Shown: positions 8,101 through 15,290, counted from the stretch's first letter. The stretch is DNA of 18,119 nt from Oscillospiraceae bacterium (GCA_017848155.1 JAGAKC010000106.1:1-18119), one strand, 5' to 3'. Notes: generated from the sequence alone by a model not told the origin. Numbers and translations are program-made.

Positions 8101-8275
8101 TATCATCGGCGATATCGTACTCCCACAACCCGAAATTGCTGTATTCGGAAGAAATTTTTACCTTAAGCGATTCTGCACGCACGGCAAGTTTAAGGTTACG
8201 GACTTCTTTGTCGCTGTCGGCAAGTCTGGCTTCAAGCTCCTGTATCCTTTTTTCATAATCGAGATTGCAGCTCAT
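5126..8275 (-). CDS. Multi-sensor c-di-GMP phosphodiesterase (PAS - degenerate GGDEF - GAF-like - PAS-like - degenerate GGDEF - EAL)
   Basis: 1049 residues, no membrane segment, so cytoplasmic. An N-terminal coiled coil (about 5-35) is followed by a PAS/PAC domain (40-155); a first GGDEF-type domain (165-325) that keeps D168-Q-L-T-G but has R239-I-K-D-G-L-F where GG[D/E]EF should be; a GAF-like region (345-520); a PAS-like region (530-625) with C558-x10-C569-x2-C572; a second degenerate GGDEF domain (628-785) with D631-S-L-T-G but R702-S-E-G-A-R-F708; and an EAL domain (800-1045). The EAL domain retains E833-A-L, LNVSRQ, LEITES, DDFGSGYSSL, LKIDGGF, SEGVET and QGYYYYKPM, so it should hydrolyse c-di-GMP to pGpG. 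Diguanylate cyclase activity is unlikely. A GGAAGGTGA ribosome site precedes the ATG. It has its own promoter downstream of the hydrolase gene. Ligands of the sensor domains are unknown. Confidence 0.93.
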   Translation of the reverse strand: MSCNLDYEKRIQELEARLADSDKEVRNLKLAVRAESLKVKISSEYSNFGLWEYDIADDICYQYKKLNGIYETELDPIVHFRDTIISWGSVYVDDIPVFHKFCDAMERGDKEIRYDVRVVNDYSDIVWFRYEGKTVFDENGNPVRVVGRTLDVTEEKGGTGIVSDGRRDQLTGALVYDAFRELVENKLTENCEKTSALVIVGLDRFDEIADISEIDNIQCALAKILKGQSAVEQGSAYSRIKDGLFAFYVRFSDIPNLNAIVTRVIFRFHDFQFSDGQNGKMITVSAGISMFVNHKAYDTAYKEAYAAFSAAAMKGGNGFMHYNASMLIRSDISTESEEDILEGISDAVGTERIYHLLNLALTDKEKVRNALSGAFRLVGEYTECSSIKLVRIIDGSEDTYMPWTKSGKKDDSVPAVIPAVSTEQLLGILKTEKRIIIAADKSADKKYGLTLVNGATNAVCCPIRTEDAVVGYFALVSDMPITWQESDIGVIEALSNTLDALFTRYYDYIYASKRSSFAISVINDLNIEGFTICPDTYTVDYFSENAAKSYGLKKGDICYKKIRGLDAPCADCPTHQLKAGQLKASAAYYKEDTNRWLDITASHYAAEDGSARYAISTADITPCIGKIRTRDSLTGLMSFDSFAVDAMRLTAQNPEYGYIAVISIANFRRLNESSGYECGNTVLISVADILQSSIGAGELLCRSEGARFVALYRNTNNNDLLTRLNQMFQSAQSQVMEKTGLQIYIIAGAYELTGESSSIMAALDRALLAQKTIKNKAYYTSNLVAFYDNTLREEMQTRQYVETHMVEALDNGEFKVFYQPKVCTETGEIVGAEALVRWIRPDGEMISPGKFVPVFEQNGFITDMDFAIYRSAIADIKRWMRDGKKIPTISLNVSRQHMRDETFPDKICALVDNLGVPRNMIELEITESMLTENMNRLLDIMTRLKEAGFRISVDDFGSGYSSLNLITLLPFDTLKIDGGFFLRNDLTEKNKAVITSVVELAKNLKLTTVSEGVETDEQVTFLRELGCDMIQGYYYYKPMPVSNFEDIIR

Positions 8276-8337
8276 CCGTGATCACCTTCCATCATGTTTT
8301 TCAAGCTGCCCGAAGGCACAGTTATACTTATTATATA

Positions 8338-8366
8338 ATTATAACTTATGCCCAATGTTTTATCAA
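8338..8366 (-). promoter_or_regulatory. Promoter of the cytoplasmic EAL gene
   Basis: On the minus strand TTGATA (8366-8361), a 17-bp spacer and TATAAT (8343-8338) predict a start near 8331 and a leader of about 55 bases. The leader holds a small TGCC/GGCA hairpin with a TTCG loop (near 8305-8320). I see nothing resembling a c-di-GMP riboswitch in it. Confidence 0.7.
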
Positions 8367-8425
8367 GCATTTTATTCTCGTTTGTGTAAATCGCCTGTAA
8401 ATTTTGTGCATTATACACTATCATT

Positions 8426-9175
8426 TTATATGTCGCAGAAATGATCGGCAGCGCTATCCAGCGCATACGCAAGATTTTCGGGATCAGTCATACGATGATC
8501 GCTGTTTTCGATACAGATACTTCTGATCGTAGGATTCAGCTCAAGAAATCTTTCGGTATCAGCAGGACAGACCAGCTCGTCCCGTCCTGACCATATCGTA
8601 AGGAGCCTGTTGCCGCTCCATTTATCGCTGCTGCGCAGACAGCCATACTTCAAAAGCTCATCGTAAAAGCGGAACGGTATCTCGTATTCCTTTCCTATAT
8701 TGAATCTGAATCCATATTTCTCAGCTTTTTCGATTGAAAAGCTGCTGTCGAACGCAGCTGATATCGCCAGAAGCGTCCGTGCCATGTTTACCGCCGGAAC
8801 ACGCAGCACTATTCTGTCATAGGGATCAGGCTTATGCTCCAGGCGGTTCAGAAGACACATTCCTCCAAAGCTTGTGGCAAAAGCATACAGCTTTCCACCG
8901 ATCGTACTCTTTGCATACTCCTCAACATTGATGATCTCATCGATACAACGCTGAACACTCATTTCAGAAAATGGTTCCGTTCGTTCACCGTGAGCAGGGA
9001 GGTCAAAGGATATCACGCTTGATCCTTTTTCACACACACGCTTTGCCAGCATTTCTATTGCTGTGCTCTCTTTACTTCCCGCAAAGCCATGTACTGCTAT
9101 AACAGCTCCCTGTGCATCCTTTGCGTTATAGATCTTCATAGGGATATTACCCAGAGTCAGGTATTTTATTTCCAT
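8426..9175 (-). CDS. Alpha/beta hydrolase (serine hydrolase)
   Basis: 249 residues with a complete alpha/beta-hydrolase plan: the oxyanion-loop H29-G-F after strand VIAV, the D58-L-P-A-H-G turn, nucleophile S102 in A-T-S-F-G-G (an A-x-S-x-G variant of G-x-S-x-G), acid D199 in W-S-G-R-D-E, and H227 in S-D-H-R-M. No signal peptide, so cytoplasmic. The fold covers esterases, lipases and acyl-peptide hydrolases; the substrate cannot be told. The ribosome site AGGTGA lies just upstream of the ATG at 9175. It lies between two c-di-GMP phosphodiesterase genes on the same strand. The 63 bp to the upstream gene are filled by a terminator-like hairpin and the ribosome site, leaving no room for a promoter, so it is probably expressed by read-through or from a promoter inside the upstream gene. 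Confidence 0.88.
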   Translation of the reverse strand: MEIKYLTLGNIPMKIYNAKDAQGAVIAVHGFAGSKESTAIEMLAKRVCEKGSSVISFDLPAHGERTEPFSEMSVQRCIDEIINVEEYAKSTIGGKLYAFATSFGGMCLLNRLEHKPDPYDRIVLRVPAVNMARTLLAISAAFDSSFSIEKAEKYGFRFNIGKEYEIPFRFYDELLKYGCLRSSDKWSGNRLLTIWSGRDELVCPADTERFLELNPTIRSICIENSDHRMTDPENLAYALDSAADHFCDI

Positions 9176-9188
9176 ATCTCACCTCTAG

Positions 9189-9231
9189 AAAAGGCATACG
9201 GAAATCCAGACAATGTTTCCGTATGCCTTTT
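9189..9231. terminator. 16-bp hairpin between the membrane EAL gene and the hydrolase gene
   Basis: AAAAGGCATACGGAAA (9189-9204) and TTTCCGTATGCCTTTT (9216-9231) form a perfect 16-bp stem with an 11-base loop, eight bases after the stop codon of the membrane EAL gene. On the minus strand the 3' arm ends in TTTT followed by C, a short U-tract, so termination may be partial. The stem ends only a few bases before the ribosome site of the hydrolase gene. Confidence 0.75.
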
Positions 9232-9238
9232 TCATTTA

Positions 9239-12217
9239 TTATTTTTCAGCGACATCCTGCTTATCTTCCATGCGGGCAGCTCTGTCTTTTGACCATAGCT
9301 CTTCAAAAGAATCCATGTTCATTGGCTTTGCAAAGTAGTAGCCCTGTACCATTGCACACTTGATCTCGGTCAGGAACTCCACCTGCTCCTTAGTTTCAAC
9401 GCCCTCGGAGATGACCTCCATGTTAAGATTGGAAGCAAGGTCAACAACAGTCGATATGACAGCTCTTCCTTTTTCGGAGTTTACCGTGCCGTTGAAAAAC
9501 TCACGGTCGATCTTCACCACATCTACAGGAATATCTTTCAGCATGTTGAGCGAAGAATATCCCGAACCGAAATCGTCCAGCGACAGCTTGAAACCGATGT
9601 CATGCAGCTTGTGCATGATAGTCAGCAGCTTTTCTGTATTCTCGGTAAAAACGCTTTCCGTAAGCTCCAGCTCGATATACTCGTAGGGTATCTCGTACTT
9701 GTCGACTATCTCACGCAGACGCCAGATATAGTCGTCATAATTGAGATGAAGTCTTGACTGGTTTACAGAAACGACAACAGGCTCGATACCGCTGTCTATC
9801 CAGCGACGCATCGCTCTGCATACCTCTTCAAGTATGAAGAAGTCCAGCTCCACAACAAATCCGTTTTTCTCGCTTATCGGAATAAAGTCGTTCGGAAATA
9901 CAAAGCCGAATTCCTTGCTGTTCCAGCGTATAAGCGCCTCTGCGCCCTCGATATGACGTGATTTCAGACCGTATTTAGGCTGCAGATAACACTCAAATTC
10001 TCTCTGTGCCAACGCCACAGGCATGATATTCTCGTAGTCTTTTTCACGCAGCGCTTTTTCACGTATCTTTCCGTCATAGAAAGCAATGGAGGAATAATGC
10101 TGACCCTTCAGAGTCCTTTTTGCTATCTTACAACGGTCCAGCGCAATATTAAGATCGATATCGCTGCTTCCGTTGCTGCACTGTCCGAGCCTGCACACAC
10201 CTGCGCTGAACACCACGGGATATTTCACAAAAAGTCCGTTGCGGCGGTCAAATTCAGAAAAGATCGTGTTAAGCCTTGCCGAAATGTCATTGTCGGTGGT
10301 ATTGCGTATGATAACGGCAAAATTGTCATCAGAAAGCCTTGCAAATATCTCGTCGCTTTCAAGATTGTCCGCAATAGTCTTATGCAGGCGCACCAGCATC
10401 CTGTCGCCTTCCTCATAACCAAGACGGTCGTTGACGAATTTGAACTTATTGATATCGAACAGTGCCATTGCAAGCTTATCCGCAGGCATCTTTTTAAGCA
10501 GCTTTTTACCGTCGTCCATGAACTTTTGTTTGTTTCTTCCGCCTGTAAGAGTGTCGAGCCCATGAGCACGTCTGTTTCTGTAATGGATTATGAACATATA
10601 CAGCAATCCGCTCATGACCACCACAAGGCAGGCAGCCAGCACGAAATAGAACACTTCGACGGGAAGCGTTGCTGACAATGCGGCATATCCTGTGGAAACG
10701 CTGTATTCATAGCTGCCGAGGATATCGCTGTAATTCTTGATCCTTGTTATGTTCTTTCCGATAATAAGCGGAAGCTCATCAGTACTGCTTTCAGCAAAAG
10801 CAAAGCATTCACTGTGTTTTTCTGCACTTACCCATGTAAGCGTGAAGCCGCTGTAGCCGTTGTTGATAGCATGAGAGATGTCATGAACACCTGCGCACAC
10901 TGCATCAGCTTCGCCCTTCTTCACTGCGTCCATACATTCCTGCATGCTATCGTAATGCACGATCTTCCTGCTGGGAAAGCTCTGCTGGATATAATGTGTT
11001 ATATCCACATAATCAGCAGGAACAGCTATCGTTACCGCCTTTGATGTATTGGTTTCTTTTTTCGCCGAAAAAACTATCGGGATGGCAATGAAAGGCGATG
11101 ACAACCTGTATGACCCGTAAGACTCCATGCTGTCACGGTTTACTCCGCCGCATATAGCCTGTACCTCGCCTTTGTCAAGCAGCTCCACACACTCGTCAAG
11201 AGAATTGCATGTGCGTATGCTGATCTTAATTCCCGTATGATCCTGAACAGCGTCAATAATGGTACGCATATCACCCGTAAGCTCCCCTGTGCCGGAGTTG
11301 TATTCCTCCGACATGGTGGAATCAAGATTATAAGCGATAGTTATTTCGGGAGTGGATTCGATATAATTGATCTCAGAAAGACTATAACCGTATTTCGGCG
11401 CACCGTATTTCTCAATATGCTTTTTATACATCTCAGAGAAAAATGCGCTTGACGCCATATGTATTGAATTTAATGCCACATCCAGCTGACCCGCAAGCAA
11501 CGGGTCTGAGCCTGTTGTAAGGAAATAGCAGTCACTTGTGCCGTGCTGATAGACTATAGTTTCGTGCTCCCAGCAACGGAAGCTTTCCTTGACCACTGCA
11601 TCCAGCTTGCCGGATACAAAATCCTCGTGCATCTGTTCTTCCGTGGTGTACTCCACAAACTGTGCACCGTCGATCTCACCATAGATAAAGCTGTCGTTGA
11701 TAAAGTATGCAGACTTATCCTCTGATAGATAACCAATGACAGAGGTCTTTAAAGCCGCTGTGTCAAAATATGCAGGAGTATCTTCATTACCGTCGTATAC
11801 ATATATTGCGGTAAACCTTTTTGTTATAGATACCGATGATAACACAGGAATATCCGCCTGGGATACTGACCGTGCATTTGTGTTATAATATTGTTCCATG
11901 AACGATTCGTATTCCTGTTCAGATACGCACGGCAAAATATCTATCTTGCCTTCTGCCAGCATCTTCAGCAGCTCGTCACGATTCGCTTCAACATAAGTAT
12001 AACGATGTCCTGTATACCGCTGCAACTCATTAAGGTAATCATATGCTATACCGGAATACATTCCGTTTCCTGCATGGTCTATACCATAATCAGGGCATGC
12101 TCCAACCACGACCAGTTGCCCACGGTCAGCAGCAAAGCTTATTACAGGCATGCAGCATATACACATAACTGCTATAAGAAGCAGTGATATGATCCTTTTT
12201 GATCTGTTTCTATTCAT
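9239..12217 (-). CDS. Membrane c-di-GMP phosphodiesterase with two extracytoplasmic solute-binding domains (SBP_bac_3 x2 - TM - degenerate GGDEF - EAL)
   Basis: 992 residues. A signal peptide (basic RNRSKR, then a hydrophobic core; likely cleavage after S27-F-A29) is followed by two consecutive modules resembling family-3 solute-binding proteins (about 33-275 and 290-515). Both start with a short beta strand (VVVGACPD; ITIAYNLD) and contain a LLxxGxxxAxCxG/DILP-type segment typical of amino-acid binding proteins. One membrane helix (about 520-545) leads to a GGDEF domain (555-705) with a normal FDINKFKFVND strand but R627-L-S-D-D-N-F633 in place of RxGGDEF, so it should not make c-di-GMP. The EAL domain (about 725-985) keeps E760-A-L, VNQSRLHL, LELTES, DDFGSGYSSL, VKIDREF, SEGVET and QGYYFAKPM. 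I infer a ligand-gated phosphodiesterase. GTGAGG lies 5 bases before the ATG. It has its own promoter, divergent to the glucosidase gene. Confidence 0.93.
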   Translation of the reverse strand: MNRNRSKRIISLLLIAVMCICCMPVISFAADRGQLVVVGACPDYGIDHAGNGMYSGIAYDYLNELQRYTGHRYTYVEANRDELLKMLAEGKIDILPCVSEQEYESFMEQYYNTNARSVSQADIPVLSSVSITKRFTAIYVYDGNEDTPAYFDTAALKTSVIGYLSEDKSAYFINDSFIYGEIDGAQFVEYTTEEQMHEDFVSGKLDAVVKESFRCWEHETIVYQHGTSDCYFLTTGSDPLLAGQLDVALNSIHMASSAFFSEMYKKHIEKYGAPKYGYSLSEINYIESTPEITIAYNLDSTMSEEYNSGTGELTGDMRTIIDAVQDHTGIKISIRTCNSLDECVELLDKGEVQAICGGVNRDSMESYGSYRLSSPFIAIPIVFSAKKETNTSKAVTIAVPADYVDITHYIQQSFPSRKIVHYDSMQECMDAVKKGEADAVCAGVHDISHAINNGYSGFTLTWVSAEKHSECFAFAESSTDELPLIIGKNITRIKNYSDILGSYEYSVSTGYAALSATLPVEVFYFVLAACLVVVMSGLLYMFIIHYRNRRAHGLDTLTGGRNKQKFMDDGKKLLKKMPADKLAMALFDINKFKFVNDRLGYEEGDRMLVRLHKTIADNLESDEIFARLSDDNFAVIIRNTTDNDISARLNTIFSEFDRRNGLFVKYPVVFSAGVCRLGQCSNGSSDIDLNIALDRCKIAKRTLKGQHYSSIAFYDGKIREKALREKDYENIMPVALAQREFECYLQPKYGLKSRHIEGAEALIRWNSKEFGFVFPNDFIPISEKNGFVVELDFFILEEVCRAMRRWIDSGIEPVVVSVNQSRLHLNYDDYIWRLREIVDKYEIPYEYIELELTESVFTENTEKLLTIMHKLHDIGFKLSLDDFGSGYSSLNMLKDIPVDVVKIDREFFNGTVNSEKGRAVISTVVDLASNLNMEVISEGVETKEQVEFLTEIKCAMVQGYYFAKPMNMDSFEELWSKDRAARMEDKQDVAEK

Positions 12218-12293
12218 ACAAACCTCACGTTATTTGAGAATAATTGCTGTCAAGAGAATGATCTCTATAAAAATATCTTTTTAATACTTATTT

Positions 12294-12322
12294 ATTATAT
12301 CATTTTGCGCTTTGTTTTTCAA
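12294..12322 (-). promoter_or_regulatory. Promoter of the membrane EAL gene
   Basis: On the minus strand TTGAAA (12322-12317), 17 bp and TATAAT (12299-12294) predict a start near 12287 and a leader of about 70 bases. It lies back to back with the glucosidase promoter; the two -35 boxes are 69 bp apart, enough for a shared operator. Confidence 0.7.
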
Positions 12323-12391
12323 TACTTTTGTACTAAAATCTCATATTTGAGCAACTTTCTTTAAACATTTTAGCTGTTTTTCACAAAAAAC

Positions 12392-12420
12392 TTGACATAT
12401 TTCAAAGTATCGTGTATAAT
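12392..12420 (+). promoter_or_regulatory. Perfect consensus promoter of the GH13 gene
   Basis: TTGACA (12392-12397), exactly 17 bp, TATAAT (12415-12420). Both hexamers match the sigma-70/sigma-A consensus fully, the only such case in the window. The start should be near 12427, giving a leader of about 63 bases. A promoter this strong is usually either constitutive or controlled by a repressor. Confidence 0.85.
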
Positions 12421-12489
12421 AAAAGAGGTTGCTGAAATAGACATCAGTATATTATTTTATAATTCTTGTTTTTTAAGGAGAATGATCCT

Positions 12490-13812
12490 ATGAAATGGTT
12501 TGAAAACGCAGTTTTTTATCACATTTACCCCATCGGATACTTTGGCTGCCCCCGTGTAAATGACCGTCAGTCGGAGCCGTCACATGTAATACTCCGCCTC
12601 ATTGATGACATCCCTCATATCAAGGAGCTTGGCTGTAATGCGATCTACTTCGGCCCTGTCTTTGAGTCTGTTGCTCATGGTTACGATACGATCGATTACA
12701 CTACCATCGACCGCAGACTCGGCACAAATGAAGACTTCAAAAAAGTGTGCGATGCACTTCACGAAAACGGCATAAAGGTAGTGCTGGACGGTGTATTCAA
12801 CCACGTGGGCAGAGATTTCGGACCCTTCCTCGATGTGCGTGAGCACAAACATTCCAGCAGCAAAAAGGACTGGTTCCACATCGGCGACGGCAACTCGCCT
12901 TATAACGACGGCTTCTATTACGAGGGCTGGGAGGGTCACTATGAGCTTGTTAAGCTCAACCTTTTCAATCCCGATGTGAAGAACTATATCAAGGATTGCG
13001 TAACAGGCTGGAAGAATGAATTTGGTATAGACGGTCTGCGCCTTGACGTGGCATACTGTCTTGACCTGAACTTCCTCAGAGAGCTGCACGGTCACTGCAG
13101 ATGGCTGTCAGAGGATTTCTTCCTGCTCGGCGAAACTCTCCACGGAGATTACAACACATGGATGAACGACGAGATGCTTGACAGCGTGACCAACTACGAG
13201 TGCTACAAGGGTCTTTTCTCCAGCTTCAATGACATGAATATGTTTGAGATCGCCCATTCCATCAATCGTCAGTTTGGCAGCGAGAACTGGTGCATCTATC
13301 GCGGAAAGCATCTGTTTACCTTCGTTGACAACCACGACGTTACAAGGATAGCTTCTATGCTTAAGGTGAAAGAGCATCTTGCACCGATCTACACGCTTAT
13401 GTTCACGATGCCCGGCATACCTGCTGTATATTACGGAAGCGAATACGGCGTGCTTGGCGACAAGCGTGGCGGCAGTGACGATATACTTCGCCCTGAATTC
13501 AACGCAGAGCAGATGAAGAATGACGGCATATGCGATCTTACGGCTCATATAGGTGCGCTTGCAAAGATACAGAAAGAGCACCCTGCGGCTGCATGCGGCG
13601 ATTACAAGCAGGTACAGCTTACCAACCGTCAGTATGCCTTCTCCAGAAGCTGTGACGGCGAGTGTCTGATAACTGTTATAAATGCAGACGGAGCACCCTT
13701 CACATTCAACCTTGGTCGTGGCGGAAGGGCTGTTGATCTGATAAGCGGTACTGAAGTGGAGATGTCAGGACTTACTCTGCCTGCATATTCCAGCATGGTG
13801 CTTAAGGTATAA
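12490..13812 (+). CDS. Cytoplasmic GH13 alpha-amylase-family glycosidase (maltodextrin glucosidase / cyclomaltodextrinase-like)
   Basis: 440 residues forming one catalytic (beta/alpha)8 barrel and a short C-terminal beta domain. The four GH13 regions are present: D100-G-V-F-N-H105; G-L-R-L-D186-V-A with the nucleophile D186; L-G-E215 with the acid/base; and F-V-D-N-H-D283 with the transition-state aspartate. There is no signal peptide, so it should act on short alpha-glucans or maltodextrins taken up into the cell. It lacks the N-terminal starch-binding domain of classical neopullulanases and is shorter. The start is set at ATG 12490 because AAGGAG (12475-12480) lies nine bases before it; an upstream in-frame TTG at 12466 would place the ribosome site inside the gene. 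It is transcribed divergently from the SBP-EAL sensor gene and ends in a terminator before dprA. Exact specificity is open. Confidence 0.92.
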   Translation: MKWFENAVFYHIYPIGYFGCPRVNDRQSEPSHVILRLIDDIPHIKELGCNAIYFGPVFESVAHGYDTIDYTTIDRRLGTNEDFKKVCDALHENGIKVVLDGVFNHVGRDFGPFLDVREHKHSSSKKDWFHIGDGNSPYNDGFYYEGWEGHYELVKLNLFNPDVKNYIKDCVTGWKNEFGIDGLRLDVAYCLDLNFLRELHGHCRWLSEDFFLLGETLHGDYNTWMNDEMLDSVTNYECYKGLFSSFNDMNMFEIAHSINRQFGSENWCIYRGKHLFTFVDNHDVTRIASMLKVKEHLAPIYTLMFTMPGIPAVYYGSEYGVLGDKRGGSDDILRPEFNAEQMKNDGICDLTAHIGALAKIQKEHPAAACGDYKQVQLTNRQYAFSRSCDGECLITVINADGAPFTFNLGRGGRAVDLISGTEVEMSGLTLPAYSSMVLKV

Positions 13813-13819
13813 TATTCTG

Positions 13820-13847
13820 GAAGCGGCTTTGTGCCGCTTCTGTTTTT
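13820..13847 (+). terminator. Terminator between the GH13 gene and dprA
   Basis: GAAGCGGC (13820-13827), loop TTTGT, GCCGCTTC (13833-13840), then TGTTTTT. It lies eight bases after the GH13 stop codon and ends just before the dprA ribosome site, so dprA either depends on partial read-through or has a promoter inside the GH13 gene. Confidence 0.85.
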
Positions 13848-13864
13848 AAGAGAGGATGATACAA

Positions 13865-15049
13865 ATGGACAACCTCGGAGTATGGCTATGGCTGCTGCTC
13901 GTTATGCTGCCTCACAACAGCCGCACTATGGAGCTGCTGAAAAAATACGGCTCTGCGGAAAATGCAGCACGTGCAATGCGTGACGGCTCCTGCACATCGC
14001 TGAGCGGACAGGAAAAGCAGCGTGTCCAGACTACTCGAATCAGGCAGGTGAGAGAGCTCGTAGATGATTGCAACAGACTTGGTATACGTATCGTAACCTT
14101 TGACGACCCGTTATATCCTTCCAGTCTGAGAAGCATAAAAGACCCACCAATAGTGCTGTTTGTGAAAGGCGACCCTGCTGCGCTAAATGCACCCTTATCG
14201 CTCGCTGTTGTCGGGCCACGTAACATTTCGGATTATGGCAGCAGGCTGACAAGGAACATAACAGGCAGACTATCACGGGCAGGCGCTGCGGTAATAAGCG
14301 GTCTTGCCATAGGCGCTGACGCAGTAGCGCACAGGACTGCACTGGAATGTGGCGGTGTGACGGTGGGTGTGCTTGGATGCGGACTTGCTGTGAACTATCC
14401 TGTAGAAAACGAAGCCCTGAAGGCTGCCATTCTGGCAAACGGCGGTGCATTGGTATCAGAGCTATTACCGCATACAGGTGTTGCAAGCTATTATTTCCGA
14501 TATCGAAACAGACTTATTGCAGGCCTTGCGCTTGGCACGCTCGTGACCGAGGCATCCTCACGCAGCGGTACACTGCTTACCGCAAAGCACACCATGCTGC
14601 AAAGAAAGCCTGTATTTGTTTTCCCACCACACGATATATTTGATGACCGCTACTCGGGTATGACCTCACTTATCCGAAAAGGCGCACATGTAATTTCCGA
14701 TGCCTCTGATATCTGCCGTGTACTTGGCATGGATATACCTGAGATCAAGCCGACAGATAACAAGTATCCTGAAGTCATCGCAGAGCACAGAGCTCCGTCA
14801 AAAAAATTATCCCCGGAAGCAGATGCTCCCGAGGAAAAGCGTGTACCATCATCGACACCGCCTGACACATCAAAGCTATCTCCTGAGGCCGCTGCCATAG
14901 CAGCTGCACTTGTCGGCAAGGCTTTGTCTACCGACGACATCATTGCAGCGACGGGACTAAAGTACGATGAAGTGAGCTCCGCACTGCTGGAAATGGAGCT
15001 TGAGGATGTTGTCATCCGTGATCGTGACGCTACATATTCGCTTGTGTAA
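13865..15049 (+). CDS. dprA: DNA-processing protein DprA (Smf)
   Basis: 394 residues. DprA binds incoming single-stranded DNA and loads RecA during natural transformation, and is widespread also in bacteria not known to be competent. An N-terminal helical (SAM/HhH-like) region (about 1-65) precedes the Rossmann-like core with V115-V-G-P-R119, S145-G-L-A-I-G-A-D-A-V-A-H156, the RYRNR segment (R212-R216) with the R-N-R-x-I-A-G signature, and an LVTEASSRSGTLLTA stretch. A proline/charge-rich linker (about 300-335) leads to a C-terminal winged-helix domain (about 335-394). I chose ATG 13865 because the GAGAGGA ribosome site sits about nine bases before it; the in-frame ATG at 13856 overlaps that site. 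No topA or other usual neighbour follows. No other competence gene is in the window. Confidence 0.95.
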   Translation: MDNLGVWLWLLLVMLPHNSRTMELLKKYGSAENAARAMRDGSCTSLSGQEKQRVQTTRIRQVRELVDDCNRLGIRIVTFDDPLYPSSLRSIKDPPIVLFVKGDPAALNAPLSLAVVGPRNISDYGSRLTRNITGRLSRAGAAVISGLAIGADAVAHRTALECGGVTVGVLGCGLAVNYPVENEALKAAILANGGALVSELLPHTGVASYYFRYRNRLIAGLALGTLVTEASSRSGTLLTAKHTMLQRKPVFVFPPHDIFDDRYSGMTSLIRKGAHVISDASDICRVLGMDIPEIKPTDNKYPEVIAEHRAPSKKLSPEADAPEEKRVPSSTPPDTSKLSPEAAAIAAALVGKALSTDDIIAATGLKYDEVSSALLEMELEDVVIRDRDATYSLV

Positions 15050-15061
15050 TGCCATTTACCT

Positions 15062-15087
15062 ACTGCCCTGGGGTGACTCAGGGCAGT
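15062..15087. terminator. Hairpin between the convergent dprA and DUF6514-like genes
   Basis: ACTGCCCTG (15062-15070) and CAGGGCAGT (15079-15087) form a 9-bp stem with an 8-base loop. It begins 12 bases after the dprA stop, and its right arm overlaps the last codons and stop of the minus-strand small gene. Neither side has a good T-tract, so it is a likely but weak bidirectional terminator. Confidence 0.5.
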
Positions 15088-15290
15088 ATATCTGTACCAA
15101 AAAGGTCTTCCAGTACATCTGCCGCATGGATAGTCGATACCTGATTATCATTCATGATCTGCAGTACCCTCTCTGCATTTTCCTTAACAGAGCTTATGTC
15201 GGGTATATGGCATTCCTTGCACCGAAGTCCATAGGCAGTGTAGGTGACTCCCTCCTCATTGGTACAGACCTCCGATGTAAGCTTCCACAT
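15078..15290 (-). CDS. Small protein resembling DUF6514
   Basis: 70 residues. The N-terminal half (MWKLTSEV, then TYTAYGLRC) forms likely beta strands; the C-terminal half (DISSVKENAERVLQIMN, then AADVLEDLFG) is helical. This layout, with YG then an I-S-x-x-K-E-x-A helix and a final D-V-L-E-D-L, is what I recall of the clostridial DUF6514 family, whose function is unknown. C24-x2-C27 followed by H28 could bind a metal, but this is only a suggestion. A real gene is supported by an AGAGAGGT ribosome site about 8 bases before the ATG, a good upstream promoter and convergent placement against dprA. Family assignment is from memory. Confidence 0.72.
   Translation of the reverse strand: MWKLTSEVCTNEEGVTYTAYGLRCKECHIPDISSVKENAERVLQIMNDNQVSTIHAADVLEDLFGTDILP

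Noticed and set aside
8276..8337. c-di-GMP riboswitch in the leader of the EAL gene
   Set aside because: The leader is only about 55 bases with a single 4-bp TTCG hairpin; it cannot hold the GEMM fold and no conserved GEMM segments are visible.
8272..8472. A 66-residue minus-strand frame overlapping the hydrolase end and the EAL start
   Set aside because: Its start lies inside the hydrolase gene without a ribosome site, and it runs through the EAL promoter; the amino-acid sequence resembles no family I know.
12466..12489. A TTG start eight codons upstream for the GH13 gene
   Set aside because: The AAGGAG ribosome site would fall inside the reading frame, while it is ideally placed for ATG 12490, after which the typical WFENAVFYHIYPIG start follows at once.
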